In this document: piece after piece, positions 28,067 to 36,949 of the stretch | Numbering within the stretch: the stretch's first letter is position 1 | Layout of the letters: each line of letters starts with the position of its first letter | Assembly (NCBI GenBank): GCA_963839515.1 | Contig: CAWIVN010000001.1 | Span: 1-64,000, forward strand | DNA: 64,000 nt | Origin: Fredericiella sp963839515 | GTDB lineage: Bacteria > Chloroflexota > Anaerolineae > Caldilineales > Caldilineaceae | Reading direction: 5' to 3' | Program-made: the position numbers and the translations under genes | Notes under the pieces: generated by a model | Told to the model about the DNA's origin: nothing | Database searches by the model: none | The model's input: only the letters and a program-made list of their open reading frames with translations

Positions 28067-29273
28067 TCCTGGCGCAGAAGAGCACCCTGGCCGAGGCAGC
28101 CCAACCCAATGTCGTGAGCGGCCTGCGCCCCATCACCAGTGGCGATCTGCACACCGGCCTCGACGACATGCAGGAGGCCATGGACTGGTGCCTGGGCGTC
28201 CACGGCGGTCCCACTCTCCCGCCGTCAATGCGCAACATCCGCGATGTATACCTGGCCATCACGGGCGACGTGGACTTCTACGGGGTCTTTAACTCGGACC
28301 ACAGTCTGTTGAGCGCAGCCTCGACCACGACTCTGCCCGGGCTGGCGCGCAACAGCCTCAACAAGGTTGTGCGCCAGCACTATGACAACCTCGCCACCTT
28401 CCGCTGGTACGAACGGATCGTCGACGTCGTCGCCCACGACGGCAGCACGCAGGACATCGACCTGGTGATGGTGGACGGGTTGGCCAACCTGCCCACGGTG
28501 GCCGAGGGCGCGGTATATACAGAGGCGATCACAGGCGACTCGCGCGAGAGCATGTCCTTCGGCAAGCGCGGCGTCTACGTCGGCATCACGCTGGAGATGT
28601 TCCGCCGCTCCGACATTGCCAAGATGCAGGCGATCCCGCGTGAGCTGGTCAAGGCCGCCATTCGCACACGCTCGGCGGCCATTGCCGGCATCTTCACAGC
28701 TGCCAGCGGCGGAGGCCCCACCATGGGCGACGACAGCACCGCCCTCTTCCATGCCGACCATGGCAACCTGGCCACCGTCGCCTTCTCCGCCTCCGAATGG
28801 GCGGCCGCCCGCAAGCGCATCTTCGGCCAGACCGTCCCGGGCACCGGCTCCAAGCTCGGCCTCTGGCCGACCTTTGCCTTGCTGCCGATCGACCTCTACG
28901 ACACCGCGCTCGAGGTCTTCGGCTACGGCGCGGCGACGTCGGCAAGCCCAATTCCGGCGGCACGGCCCAGACCGTCAATCCCTACGGCGAATCGCGTGTC
29001 GGCGACCCGCGGCCGATCCCCATCGTGGTGCCGGACTGGACCGATGCCACCGACTGGGCGCAGATCGTCGATCCTCGCCTGCACCCGTAATCCAGATGGC
29101 CTACGCCAGCGCGCCCCAGGGTGGGCTGCACACGCCTGCCGGAAATCTACGAAGTCCGCAGCGAAACCGCGGGCCTCATGTTCACCAACGACACCCTCCC
29201 CATCAAAATCCGCGACTGGTGGGCCTACGGCGTCGCCACCCGCGTCGGCATCGCCAAAAACAACGTCGCCTGA
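27742..29273 (+). pseudogene. phage scaffold/major capsid protein, frameshifted
   Basis: From the ATG at 27742 there is a low-complexity stretch partly encoded by an F2 element (27790-27850), a helical part (LRNGVLAELKELKIARNRLQ) that looks like scaffold or protease remnants, and then a capsid domain with SMRNIRDVYLAITGDVDFYG, KRGVYVGITLEMFRRSD and ALFHADHGNLATV, the last a hallmark of one family of major head proteins. Near 28945 the frame changes and GGTAQTVNPYGESRVGD follows; it closes at 29090, and LPEIYEVRSETAGLMFTN in frame after 29135 completes the C terminus to the TGA at 29273. At least three single-base lesions exist, so no intact capsid can be made. Confidence 0.75.
27790..27850. 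repeat. F2 61-bp element, copy 2, inside a coding region
   Basis: GCCCCTCGCTCGGCGC (27790-27805) and GCGCCGAGCGTGGGGC (27835-27850), same 61-bp length as the other copies. It is translated in the capsid frame as a Pro/Ser/Ala-rich linker. Confidence 0.85.
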
Positions 29274-29379
29274 ACCTCGATTCGATGGGATTGGCTTGCG
29301 CTTAGGAATTTCCATGATTTAGGGCCGCCACGCTGCTAATCAAGAAAATCCCCCAAATCAAGCAAATCAAGGTTCAGAC
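29268..29379. repeat. F3 palindromic element, copy 1
   Basis: GCCTGAACCTCGATTC (29268-29283) pairs with AAATCAAGGTTCAGAC (29364-29379) with a few mismatches; the right half carries phased AATCAAG/AAATC units. The capsid stop TGA lies in its left arm. Confidence 0.75.
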
Positions 29380-29402
29380 AATCACCATCAAGGAGCAACT
29401 CA

Positions 29403-29705
29403 ATGTCCAACCTACTCTGCATCGCCTTCAGCAGCCAGGCCCAGGGCGACGCCGACGCCTTCACCGGCACCCCCAGCGCCTTCAACGTCGACGTCAACGT
29501 GGGCGAAACCACCGCCGTCACCGCCCTGGCCGCCAACACCGCCGCCACGCCCGGCGAGTGGAAAACAGGCCACCTCGGCGGCAGCAAGGTCGCCGTGGCC
29601 ATCGCTGCCGGCGACACCGTCACACTAGACGTCAACCTGGTCGGTGGATCGACGCCAACGGCCGACTACGACGTCCATTTGTGGCTGCTGGAAGGGACGG
29701 CGTGA
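29403..29705 (+). CDS. small prophage protein, beta-rich
   Basis: A 100-residue protein whose ATG is preceded by CAAGGAGCAACTCA. It begins MSNLLCIAFSSQAQGDAD and is a string of beta strands with Thr, Asn and Ala (FNVDVNVGETTAVTALAAN). There is no signal peptide. Position right after the capsid gene suggests a capsid decoration protein or head-fibre, but no family is recognised. Its TGA overlaps the ATG of the next gene (TGATG), showing translational coupling. Confidence 0.65.
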   Translation: MSNLLCIAFSSQAQGDADAFTGTPSAFNVDVNVGETTAVTALAANTAATPGEWKTGHLGGSKVAVAIAAGDTVTLDVNLVGGSTPTADYDVHLWLLEGTA

Positions 29706-30010
29706 TGAATGCGGCGCTTGGGGTTGCGGATCGGCTGCTGGCTTTGGAACCGGCAGTCGCAGAGCTCAAGGCGCTGGTGCAGGGGGTAGGGCAACCTACC
29801 CCCACGCCAGAGCCTGTCGTCGGGTGGAATGAGCCTTCAGACTTGGAGCGCCTGGCCCAACGGCTGGGGAATTCTCGCCTGGCTGCCGTGCTGGTGCGGG
29901 CAGGTTACACATCTCCCGAAGCGGTAGCAATGGCGCCGGATGAAGCGCTGCTGGCCATCGACGGCGTCGGCGACAAGGCATTGCGGGTGATTCGAGAAAA
30001 GTTGGCATGA
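29705..30010 (+). CDS. small helix-hairpin-helix protein in prophage
   Basis: The ATG at 29705 overlaps the preceding stop. The 101-residue product has an N-terminal coiled-coil-like helix (DRLLALEPAVAELKALVQ), a proline/threonine linker (QPTPTPEPV) and a C-terminal domain RLAAVLVRAGYTSPEAVAMA followed by AIDGVGDKALRVIREKL, the GVGxKxxxxI pattern of helix-hairpin-helix folds that bind DNA backbones non-specifically. Similar small proteins are found near head genes of phages of Chloroflexota-type hosts; a role in head completion is a guess. Confidence 0.65.
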   Translation: MNAALGVADRLLALEPAVAELKALVQGVGQPTPTPEPVVGWNEPSDLERLAQRLGNSRLAAVLVRAGYTSPEAVAMAPDEALLAIDGVGDKALRVIREKLA

Positions 30011-30042
30011 CGGGTGGGGACAGGAGGTGTCGGACGGGGGGA

Positions 30043-30113
30043 GGGCACAAGGTCCGGCGAAGTGATGATCGCCCCTATTGGGAGGTTGTTGCGCCGGACC
30101 TTGTGCCCCTACG
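30043..30113. repeat. F1 palindromic element, copy 4
   Basis: GGGCACAAGGTCCGGCG (30043-30059) pairs with 30092-30108, then CTACG. It fills the gap between two prophage genes. Confidence 0.88.
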
Positions 30114-30138
30114 GTTCGGGTGATGGGTGAGGTAAGGT

Positions 30139-30750
30139 ATGGACGCAACATCTCTAAAGACGGCTCTTCTCTCCTTGCCTGGTGATGCTTCTGCGACGGA
30201 TGGAGGGGACACTGCCGTGCTGACCGAGGCGCAGACCCAGGGCCTGGCCGATACGAACGTGTGGTTGCCGCCGGTGGAGGCGGTGCACCCGATTGAGACG
30301 GCGGGCTACGAGCAAGATCTCGCTTCTTTGTCCCCCTACCAGGTGTTGGCGGTGGCATATCCTTGGGAGGAGGATCGTAGCTTTCGCCAGTGTGCGGTCA
30401 CCTGGCGCATGGTAGGGCCCACGACCATCCGGCTGGACGGGCACAAGATGGTTGTTGGCGCAAAGCTGCGCGTGCGCTATCGCAAGCGCTGTACCGTGAT
30501 GGGAATTGGTGGCGAAACAGGGACAATCCTTCCTGCCAACGCCGAGCGCATCCTGCTGCTGGCAGCGGCCGCACACGCCTATCTGATTCGCTACCGGCAA
30601 CTCTCACGGCGGCCTTCGTCGGCGCCTAGCGACCTGCAGGCGTGCAAGGAATTGGCGGATGTGTACCGCAAGCAGTTTGAGGCAGCGATCGTCGTCGCGG
30701 CCGAACCCGCTCCTGCCTGGCCGAACATAGGTCTGAACCTTGATTCCTAG
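30139..30750 (+). CDS. prophage connector-like protein
   Basis: ATG at 30139 preceded by GAGGTAAGGT. 203 residues, no signal peptide. The middle holds YPWEEDRSFRQCAVTWRM, a beta-rich part, and the C-terminal half is a long helix (AERILLLAAAAHAYLIRYRQL and ACKELADVYRKQFEAAIV), a layout seen in head-tail connector and neck proteins. The last six codons (GLNLDS and stop) come from the left arm of an F3 element. Function is inferred from place in the block only. Confidence 0.6.
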   Translation: MDATSLKTALLSLPGDASATDGGDTAVLTEAQTQGLADTNVWLPPVEAVHPIETAGYEQDLASLSPYQVLAVAYPWEEDRSFRQCAVTWRMVGPTTIRLDGHKMVVGAKLRVRYRKRCTVMGIGGETGTILPANAERILLLAAAAHAYLIRYRQLSRRPSSAPSDLQACKELADVYRKQFEAAIVVAAEPAPAWPNIGLNLDS

Positions 30751-30836
30751 GATCAGGAGGATTGCCATGATTCGCCACGCTGCCCGTACCCCTAAATCAA
30801 GAAAATCCTTCAAATCAAGTGAATCAAGGTTCAGAC
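30731..30836. repeat. F3 palindromic element, copy 2
   Basis: GTCTGAACCTTGATTC (30731-30746) is the exact reverse complement of 30821-30836. The stop of the connector gene is in the left arm and the start of the tail gene is 2 bp after the right arm, whose AAGG can act as ribosome binding site. Confidence 0.88.
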
Positions 30837-30837
30837 A

Positions 30838-32833
30838 ATGCGCGGCCTGACAGAGCCCCTGCTGGCCGCACAATCCCGCCCCGACGCCCTGGCCACCGTC
30901 ACCGCCCGCCTCAAGCGCCGCTCCACCTTCGCCGGCGACCCGCTGGTCTGGCGCCCCATCTTCATGCACACCGCCGCCAACCTGCCCTACGGCGACGCCA
31001 ACGTCACGGCAACCGCCTGCGCCTGCGCCGAGGCCGGCGCAATGTTACGGGTCCTCCACTCGGCCCCGGCCAAGCAAGTGGAGGTGCAGCGCTTCAACGT
31101 GCTCACCTGGGCTGGCAACGGCACCAGTTGGCCCAGCGCCGCCCGCACGGAGCTGACGCGCACGCCAACCCAGGTAGCTGCCCTTACCGGTACCAACACG
31201 GAAGAGTCGACACCCGGCATCGCCCGCAACGGCAGCGAGATTCGCATCGTTTATGGCGACGGCCCCAAGCTCTACCTGGTCAAGTCCCTGGATGACGGCA
31301 AGACCTGGCAGTCTCCCGTGCTTGCGTACGACAGTGGCCTGACGTATGTGCGCTTCAGCAACATCGGCCTGTGCTGCCTTGGCTCCACGTGGATCTGCGT
31401 CTTCAACGGCTACAACCCCAAGCGGCTGCCGCGCGTGCGTGGCATGCACAACACGGCATCCGGCTGGGTCCTATGGCCGGAGCTGCCGGGCTACACCGAC
31501 TGGCAGGTGGCGGGCGTACGGGTGGGGCCCGACAGCCGCGTGCGCTTTGGCGAGGGCGGCGGCGCCTATCTTTTCGCCCTCCAGGAGCGCGCCGTCAAAG
31601 GCTACTGGTTTGTATCCGCCCTCTACGCCCTCCCCGGCAACGCCGACATGGAGGAGCCGGTCTACCTGGCGGAGGCCGATGGCGCCAATGCCGGCCCAGC
31701 CGCACGCGAGACGCTGACACCCGTAGCCTGCGGCCGCCGCGCCTGGCTGGTCGGCGCCGGCCAGGTCTGGACTTCGGCGCAGACGGATGCCGGCGTAGAT
31801 ATTTCCGTACGCACCTACACGCCCATCTCCTATCGCTACGAGGCAGGCGTATCCGGCGGCGAGCAGCTCACGCTGCGCCTCCCCCGCTCAATCTCGGCCG
31901 GTGACGCCATCGAAAGCTTCCGCGGCATCTATCCCCCCGAGGTCTACGTCGGCGACATGCTCTGGCTCGACCGCACGCTCACTGCCGGGTCTGACAGCGG
32001 CACGCAAACCCTCGTCTTCCGCGTGGCTGCCGTGCGCTACGCTCGCAGCCACATCGAGGTTCTGGCGCTCGACGCCCTGGGCGTGCTGGCGCACATGCGT
32101 CCGCGGCGCGGCAAAGTCCTGGCGCAAAACGATCGCCTGCGCATGGCCGACGTCGAGGCCATGTGCCACTGGGCCGGGTTGAAGGTGCGCGGCGCCGGCA
32201 CGCTGCCACAAGCAGTCTACCCTTCACCGGGCTTTGTGTGGCCCGCCAACGAGTCCGGCTTAGGCGCGCTGCGCCGCTACCTGGCCGGCCAGGCCGTCGT
32301 GCTGCGCTCGGCCGGCGCCGAGAGCGAGCAGGACCACACGCATGTGGCCGTGCTGCCGCTGCCCACCCAATCCAGCTATACGTATGTCTCGCCCAACGGC
32401 CTGGCGGAAGGTTACGGCAGCCACGAACTTTCTAACTGGGAGCTGAGCCATGACGGGCGTGATGTGCGGCTGTTTGTGGCGATGGGGTTGCGGGCGCGCA
32501 ACTCTGCCGTTAGCGACGAAGGCTGGGCGATGGTTCCCGCGCCCGCGCGATGGTACGCGGCCCCTGCCTCTCGTCGCTGTGGACCGCTCGCTGGCAGCCG
32601 ACGATGGCACGCTGCAGGACAGGGCGACGGCGGAGGCCCAGCGCCTCGCCGCGGGCCTGACCTTCGGCTGGATCGAGGCGACCGCCAACCTGGGCGTCGA
32701 GCTGTACGACGTCATCACCGTCGACGCCACCGACGCTCGCGTCGTCAAGATAGTCGAAACCTGGGACCGCGGCCGCCTCCTCCAACGACTGGAACTGGCC
32801 GAAGTGAATTCATACGGCATCTACGTGGGATGA
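30838..32833 (+). pseudogene. phage tail/receptor-binding-like protein, one frameshift
   Basis: Starts at ATG 30838 immediately after an F3 arm. The first 300 residues show propeller-like blades with a sialidase-type Asp box (SLDDGKTWQSPV), followed by SNIGLCCLGSTWICVFNG. The second half, from about residue 340, has RYEAGVSGGEQLTLRLPRS, VYVGDMLWLDRTL and VLALDALGVL, resembling baseplate or tail-tip proteins with an insertion module. The frame changes near 32545 (WAMVPAPAR); the rest, DRSLAADDGTLQDRATAEAQ to EVNSYGIYVG, ends at 32833. Intact, it would be about 665 residues. A host-attachment role is likely but inferred. Confidence 0.65.
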
Positions 32834-32857
32834 ACAGGCGCGAAGGGCAGCAGAACT

Positions 32858-32918
32858 GCCCCTCGCTCGGTGCCCTCCACTCCCCCATCCCCTCAGCCCA
32901 GTGCACCGAGCGTGGGGC
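32858..32918. repeat. F2 61-bp element, copy 3
   Basis: GCCCCTCGCTCGGTGC (32858-32873) and GCACCGAGCGTGGGGC (32903-32918); again 61 bp. It separates two tail genes. Confidence 0.85.
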
Positions 32919-32950
32919 ATGGACCGCAGTTGCAGCGAAAAGGAGCAGAA

Positions 32951-33924
32951 ATGATCGAACAGCTTTCCGGCGAAGCCGGCGTACTGCGCACCGCCCTCGG
33001 TGTCGTGCTCGGCATGGACGGCATCGACGTCCGTGTCCGCCTCTATCTCTGGTCGGGCGGCGTCGAAGACGTCACCCTGCCCGTGGTCGACGCCCGCCGG
33101 CTGCCGCAGGGGGCGCAGGTGGTGGTGATGTTTCTCAGCGGCCGCCCGCAGAGCGGCATGGTCCTGGGCACGGTGGAGGGCAACCTCTCCTGGCGCAGAA
33201 GCGCCGCGCCTGCCTTTACCGATTATCTTCAGCCCCAGCTGTGGGAGACGATCGCGCAGGCGAAGGCGCTCGACGCCTCACTCAGCGTGACGGAAGGCGT
33301 CTTCGCCCTCGATCCCGAGGAAGGCACCGGCCAGTTCGACGGCTGCGTGTTGATGGCGGACGGCCGTGTCTTCTTTGTGCCGGGCGAAATCGGCGGCGGG
33401 TCGGCCCTGGTGCGGCCGCACATCTGGGACCCAATCACCGGCAGCATCCACGCGGTGCCGTGGGACAGCCCCGAGCCGGACGAGTATCGCGGCGGGGTCC
33501 TGCTGCGCGACGGCAGGGTATTCTTTATGCCGCATCCCTGGACCACGGTCGGCCAGGCGCGCATCTATGACCCCGCGCTCGACCGGGTAATCCCGGCCGG
33601 CCAGCCCTTGGTGACCGGCTGCTGCGGCTGTGTGCTGCTGGCGGATGGGCGCGTGCTGATGGTGCCGTACGACAACCCCAACCCGCTGATCTACGACCCC
33701 GAGAGCGACACGGTCACGGCCTCGCAGGTAACGATGCACCGGTGGCGGAGCTGGCGGCCATGCCGCATATCGGCGAGCTGGGCTATGCCGGCGGCGTGGG
33801 GCTGCCCGACGGGCGGGTGGTGTTCTGCCCGCGCAAGGCACGCGACCTGGTCATGTGGGATCCGGGCTGCGGCGCTGGCTTTGGGCGAGATGTTGTCCTA
33901 AGCGGATTTTGGAACAAGCTTTAG
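32951..33924 (+). pseudogene. prophage Kelch/propeller tail protein, frameshifted
   Basis: ATG at 32951 follows AAAAGGAGCAGAA; frames open further upstream are only F2 sequence. The N-terminal 110 residues form a beta-rich adaptor domain (VRVRLYLWSGGVEDVTLPVV), then at least four blades with the unit DGRVFFVPG, DGRVFFMPHPW, DGRVLMVPYDN. Near 33735 the frame shifts; DGRVVFCPRKARDLVMWD continues to a TAG at 33924 with too few blades for a closed ring. A propeller on a tail adaptor suggests a fibre or receptor-recognition protein. End of the prophage block. Confidence 0.65.
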
Positions 33925-33949
33925 TAGAACGCTTCCAGGAAGCGTTCTA
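33925..33949. promoter_or_regulatory. 25-bp perfect palindrome
   Basis: TAGAACGCTTCC, one central base and GGAAGCGTTCTA, directly after the last prophage gene. No T tract follows, so it looks more like an operator or attachment-site core than a terminator. Role unknown. Confidence 0.45.
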
Positions 33950-34125
33950 GGAAAAGGTGCTGCAGCCAAAGGCCTTGGCGCAATCTCCACGGGGCTTACG
34001 CTATAATTAACGTGCAGGCGAACCGTGGCGGAAAATGGCCTGCCAGCTTTCTATTTCCGGGAATTGGTTATACAATTCAAGTGTGCTTACGCCCTACTTC
34101 TGCGTAAGGTTGGGGAGGTGTGCGG

Positions 34126-35649
34126 TTGTTACGTCTGCTGCGCGATCAAAGCTTTCTGGCGGCACTGCTGCTGATCGCTCTTGTCTTTTTGGCTACGCTG
34201 CTGACGCCGGTGGAGTTTGCCCTGTGGGCGTTTTACCTGGCGCCGATCTTTGTGGTCTATGTGTGGGGCGATCCCCGCTCGCTTCTGCCGACGATGGCGC
34301 TGGTGTCGGTGCTGATCCTCCTCGGGGTGCTGCCAGGCTGGGGCGACCCGCTGCTGCCGGTGCTTGCGCTCAACCGCATCTTTGGCGTGATCGCCATCTG
34401 GATCCTCGGCTATTTTCTGCAAAAGCAGAAGCGCGGCAACGAGGAAATGCGCGCCAATGAGGAACGGATGCGCTATGCGCTGGAGTCGGTCAGCGACGGC
34501 GCCTGGGATTGGAATATGCAGACGGGCGAGCTGTACTACAGCGAGCGCTGGCTGCGCAAGCTGGGCTATGCGCCCGCAGATGCGCCGCCTGATATCTCGT
34601 TTTGGGAGAGCCTCGTCCACCCCGACGACATGCCGCGCGTGCGGCAGGCGATGGCGGATCACTTTGCCGGGCGCACGCCGCTGTATGAATGCGAGAACCG
34701 CCTGCGCACAAAAGCCGGCGAGTATCGCTATAACCTCGACCGCGGGCGGGTAGTGCAATGGGACGCCGAGGGGCGGCCCCTGCGTATGGTGGGGGCGGAT
34801 ACGGACATCACCGAGCGCCGGCAGCAGCAGGCGGCGCTGGCGCAGCTGAACGCCGAGCTGGAAGGACGCGTGCGGGAGCGTACGGCCGAGCTCGAAGCAG
34901 CGCTGGCTGAGCTGCAGCGTGCGGACCAGATGAAGGAAGCATTCCTGGCTGCCATCAGCCACGAACTGCGCACGCCGCTGACGGGGGTGCTGGGCGTGGC
35001 CGAGGCGCTGGAGATGCAGGTGAGCGGGCCGCTCAACGCTCGCCAGCTCGAACACGTACGGCTGCTGCGGCGCAGCGGCACGCGGCTGCTGGAGATGATC
35101 AACAGCATCCTCCACTACACCAACCTGCTGGCCGGCCACGCAGCGGTGCGCCAACAGCCGTGCGTGCTCGCCCAAATCGGCATGGCCGCCATCCGCAAGG
35201 TGCAGGCGCAGGCGCAGTTCAAGCTGATCACCGTCGACTTTGTCGTCGAGCCGCCGGACCTGATGATGAATGCCGACAGCGAGGCACTGACGCAGCTCTT
35301 GTACAACCTGCTCGACAACGCGGTCAAGTTCACGCCGGCGGGCGGGGCGGTGGGCTTGCAGATCGGCAGGCGGGCGGACGCCGGCTTCGTCGAGTTTGCG
35401 GTGTGGGACACGGGGATCGGGATTGCCGGCGGCGAGCAGGAGCGTATCTTTGAGGCGTTTACACAGGCGGATGCCGGCATGGCGCGCCGCTACCAAGGGA
35501 TCGGGCTAGGGTTGGCCTATGCGCGGCGCATGGCCGACTTGTTTGGCGGAACGGTAGAGCTGCAAAGTGCGCTGGGGCAAGGGAGCCGGTTTGTGGTGAC
35601 GCTGCCGGCCGTGGGAGTGGACGTGGGTGAACTGCAGGCGGTTGCGTGA
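34126..35649 (+). CDS. PAS-containing membrane histidine kinase
   Basis: GGGGAGG lies 7 bp before TTG 34126, which I prefer over the GTG two codons upstream. Residues 1-110 hold four transmembrane helices of an MASE-like sensor (VEFALWAFYLAPIFVVYVWG). A PAS domain follows (YALESVSDGAWDWNMQTGEL, then WESLVHPDDM and DITERRQQQ), a coiled coil, the phosphoacceptor box AISHELRTPLTG (His about 278), and the HATPase with LLDNAVKFTPAGG, VWDTGIGIAG, FTQADAGMARRYQGIGLGLA and GSRFVVTLP. It autophosphorylates and passes phosphate to a response regulator, which is not adjacent. It lies upstream of, and convergent with, the sugar transporter receptor gene. Confidence 0.93.
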   Translation: MLRLLRDQSFLAALLLIALVFLATLLTPVEFALWAFYLAPIFVVYVWGDPRSLLPTMALVSVLILLGVLPGWGDPLLPVLALNRIFGVIAIWILGYFLQKQKRGNEEMRANEERMRYALESVSDGAWDWNMQTGELYYSERWLRKLGYAPADAPPDISFWESLVHPDDMPRVRQAMADHFAGRTPLYECENRLRTKAGEYRYNLDRGRVVQWDAEGRPLRMVGADTDITERRQQQAALAQLNAELEGRVRERTAELEAALAELQRADQMKEAFLAAISHELRTPLTGVLGVAEALEMQVSGPLNARQLEHVRLLRRSGTRLLEMINSILHYTNLLAGHAAVRQQPCVLAQIGMAAIRKVQAQAQFKLITVDFVVEPPDLMMNADSEALTQLLYNLLDNAVKFTPAGGAVGLQIGRRADAGFVEFAVWDTGIGIAGGEQERIFEAFTQADAGMARRYQGIGLGLAYARRMADLFGGTVELQSALGQGSRFVVTLPAVGVDVGELQAVA

Positions 35650-35707
35650 ACCAGGAAGGGGGAAGGCGACACGCTAGTCACCCTCCCCCCACATCTGGCT
35701 TCAGAAA

Positions 35708-36775
35708 CTACTTGCCGCCGTACTTCGTGTACAAGTCGGCGGCGTTGCTGCTGTCAACCTGTTCGGTTTCGAGCACTACCGTCTTGGGCGGTTCTTCCTT
35801 GTCTTCGAGAATGCGCCGGGCCCAGTCGATGGCCTGGGCGCCGCCCGTCGGATAGACATACGTTACCGTCAAGCGCCCGTCCATCACTGACTTGATGCCG
35901 CCGTCGGGGGTGGGCAGGGCGTCGATGCCGACAAAGGCGATTTTGCTCAGGTCGAGGCCGGCATTCTGTGCCGAGATGACGGCCGCTTCGCCCATGGGGT
36001 CGTTATGGGCGTAGACGACGTTGACATCCGGGTTGGCCTGGAACATGGCCTGCGAGACCGGGATGGCCTTCTCACGCAGCCAGTCGGCATTTTGGCTGGC
36101 GATGATCTTGACATCGGGGTTGCCGGCAATACCTTCGCGGAAGCCGTCGCCGCGTTCCTTGGCGGGGGTGGCGCCTTCGAGGCCGCGGATTTCGATCACG
36201 TTGCACGGGGTGTGGGCATTGTCCTTGCACCACTGGGCGATGAACTCGCCGGCCTTCTTGCCGATCAGCTGGTTGTCGGCGCCGATCCACATCGTGAACT
36301 TGTCGCCGTTTACCTTGCGGTCGAGCACGATCACCGGAATGCCCTGGTCATAGGCCTTGGCTACCACATCGGTCAGCGGGGCGGCTTCGTTGGGCGATAT
36401 GATGAGCAAGTCGATGCCCTGCTGGATGAAGTTCTCGACGTCGGCCACCTGCTTGGTATTGTTCTGGGCGGCGTCGGCAAAGACAACCTCCAGTTCAGGA
36501 TACTGGGCGGCGGCGGCGGCGATCTGGTCGTTCATGGCCTGGCGCCAGGGCTCGCCCTTGTTGGCCTGGGACATGCCGATCAGGAACTTCTCCCCTGTAG
36601 CGGCGCCTTCGGTCGTGGCCGCCTCGCCTTCGGCCGTGGCCGCCGGCTCTTCGCTGGTCGCCGTGGCGGCAGCCGTATCGCCGGCTGGAGCCGTGGTGGC
36701 CGGGGCAACTGCCGTGCAGGCGCTAAACAGCAGGCTTGCCAGCACAATCAACGCTAGAATTGATAACTTACGCAT
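35708..36775 (-). CDS. sugar ABC transporter substrate-binding lipoprotein
   Basis: Extracellular receptor (type I periplasmic binding fold) of a sugar importer. Residues 1-20 are a lipoprotein signal with LLFSAC as lipobox; a 40-residue Ala/Thr/Glu tether follows. The mature fold begins FLIGMSQANKGEPWRQAMN and includes NFIQQGIDLLIISPNEAAPL, IPVIVLDRKVNGDKF, the hinge CNVIEIRGLEGATPAKERGD and VYAHNDPMGEAAV. The whole resembles RbsB/YtfQ proteins for pentoses or galactofuranose; the CNVIEI(R/Q)G segment is closer to YtfQ. ATG 36775 has AGAGGAAGCGT upstream. It is the last gene of the set with the permease and ATPase. Confidence 0.9.
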   Translation of the reverse strand: MRKLSILALIVLASLLFSACTAVAPATTAPAGDTAAATATSEEPAATAEGEAATTEGAATGEKFLIGMSQANKGEPWRQAMNDQIAAAAAQYPELEVVFADAAQNNTKQVADVENFIQQGIDLLIISPNEAAPLTDVVAKAYDQGIPVIVLDRKVNGDKFTMWIGADNQLIGKKAGEFIAQWCKDNAHTPCNVIEIRGLEGATPAKERGDGFREGIAGNPDVKIIASQNADWLREKAIPVSQAMFQANPDVNVVYAHNDPMGEAAVISAQNAGLDLSKIAFVGIDALPTPDGGIKSVMDGRLTVTYVYPTGGAQAIDWARRILEDKEEPPKTVVLETEQVDSSNAADLYTKYGGK

Positions 36776-36949
36776 ACGCTTCCTCTCTGTACCTTCTTTT
36801 TGCTTCAGCTTCTCTCACAACCGCCAATGGAAACGCTGTGAAATGTCCTCTCGAACCGGTGCACGTGGTGCGGAATTGTGGTACGCAATCAACGGCAACC
36901 ACCTCCTTATTGCGAACGATCTGCAAACGATTTCCGAAGTACTTGCGAA

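Noticed and set aside
30838..33570. Very long open frame through the tail gene, 910 codons
   Set aside because: After about residue 570 it turns into Arg/Pro-rich nonsense while a sensible continuation exists in the next frame; kept only as a frameshifted gene to 32833.
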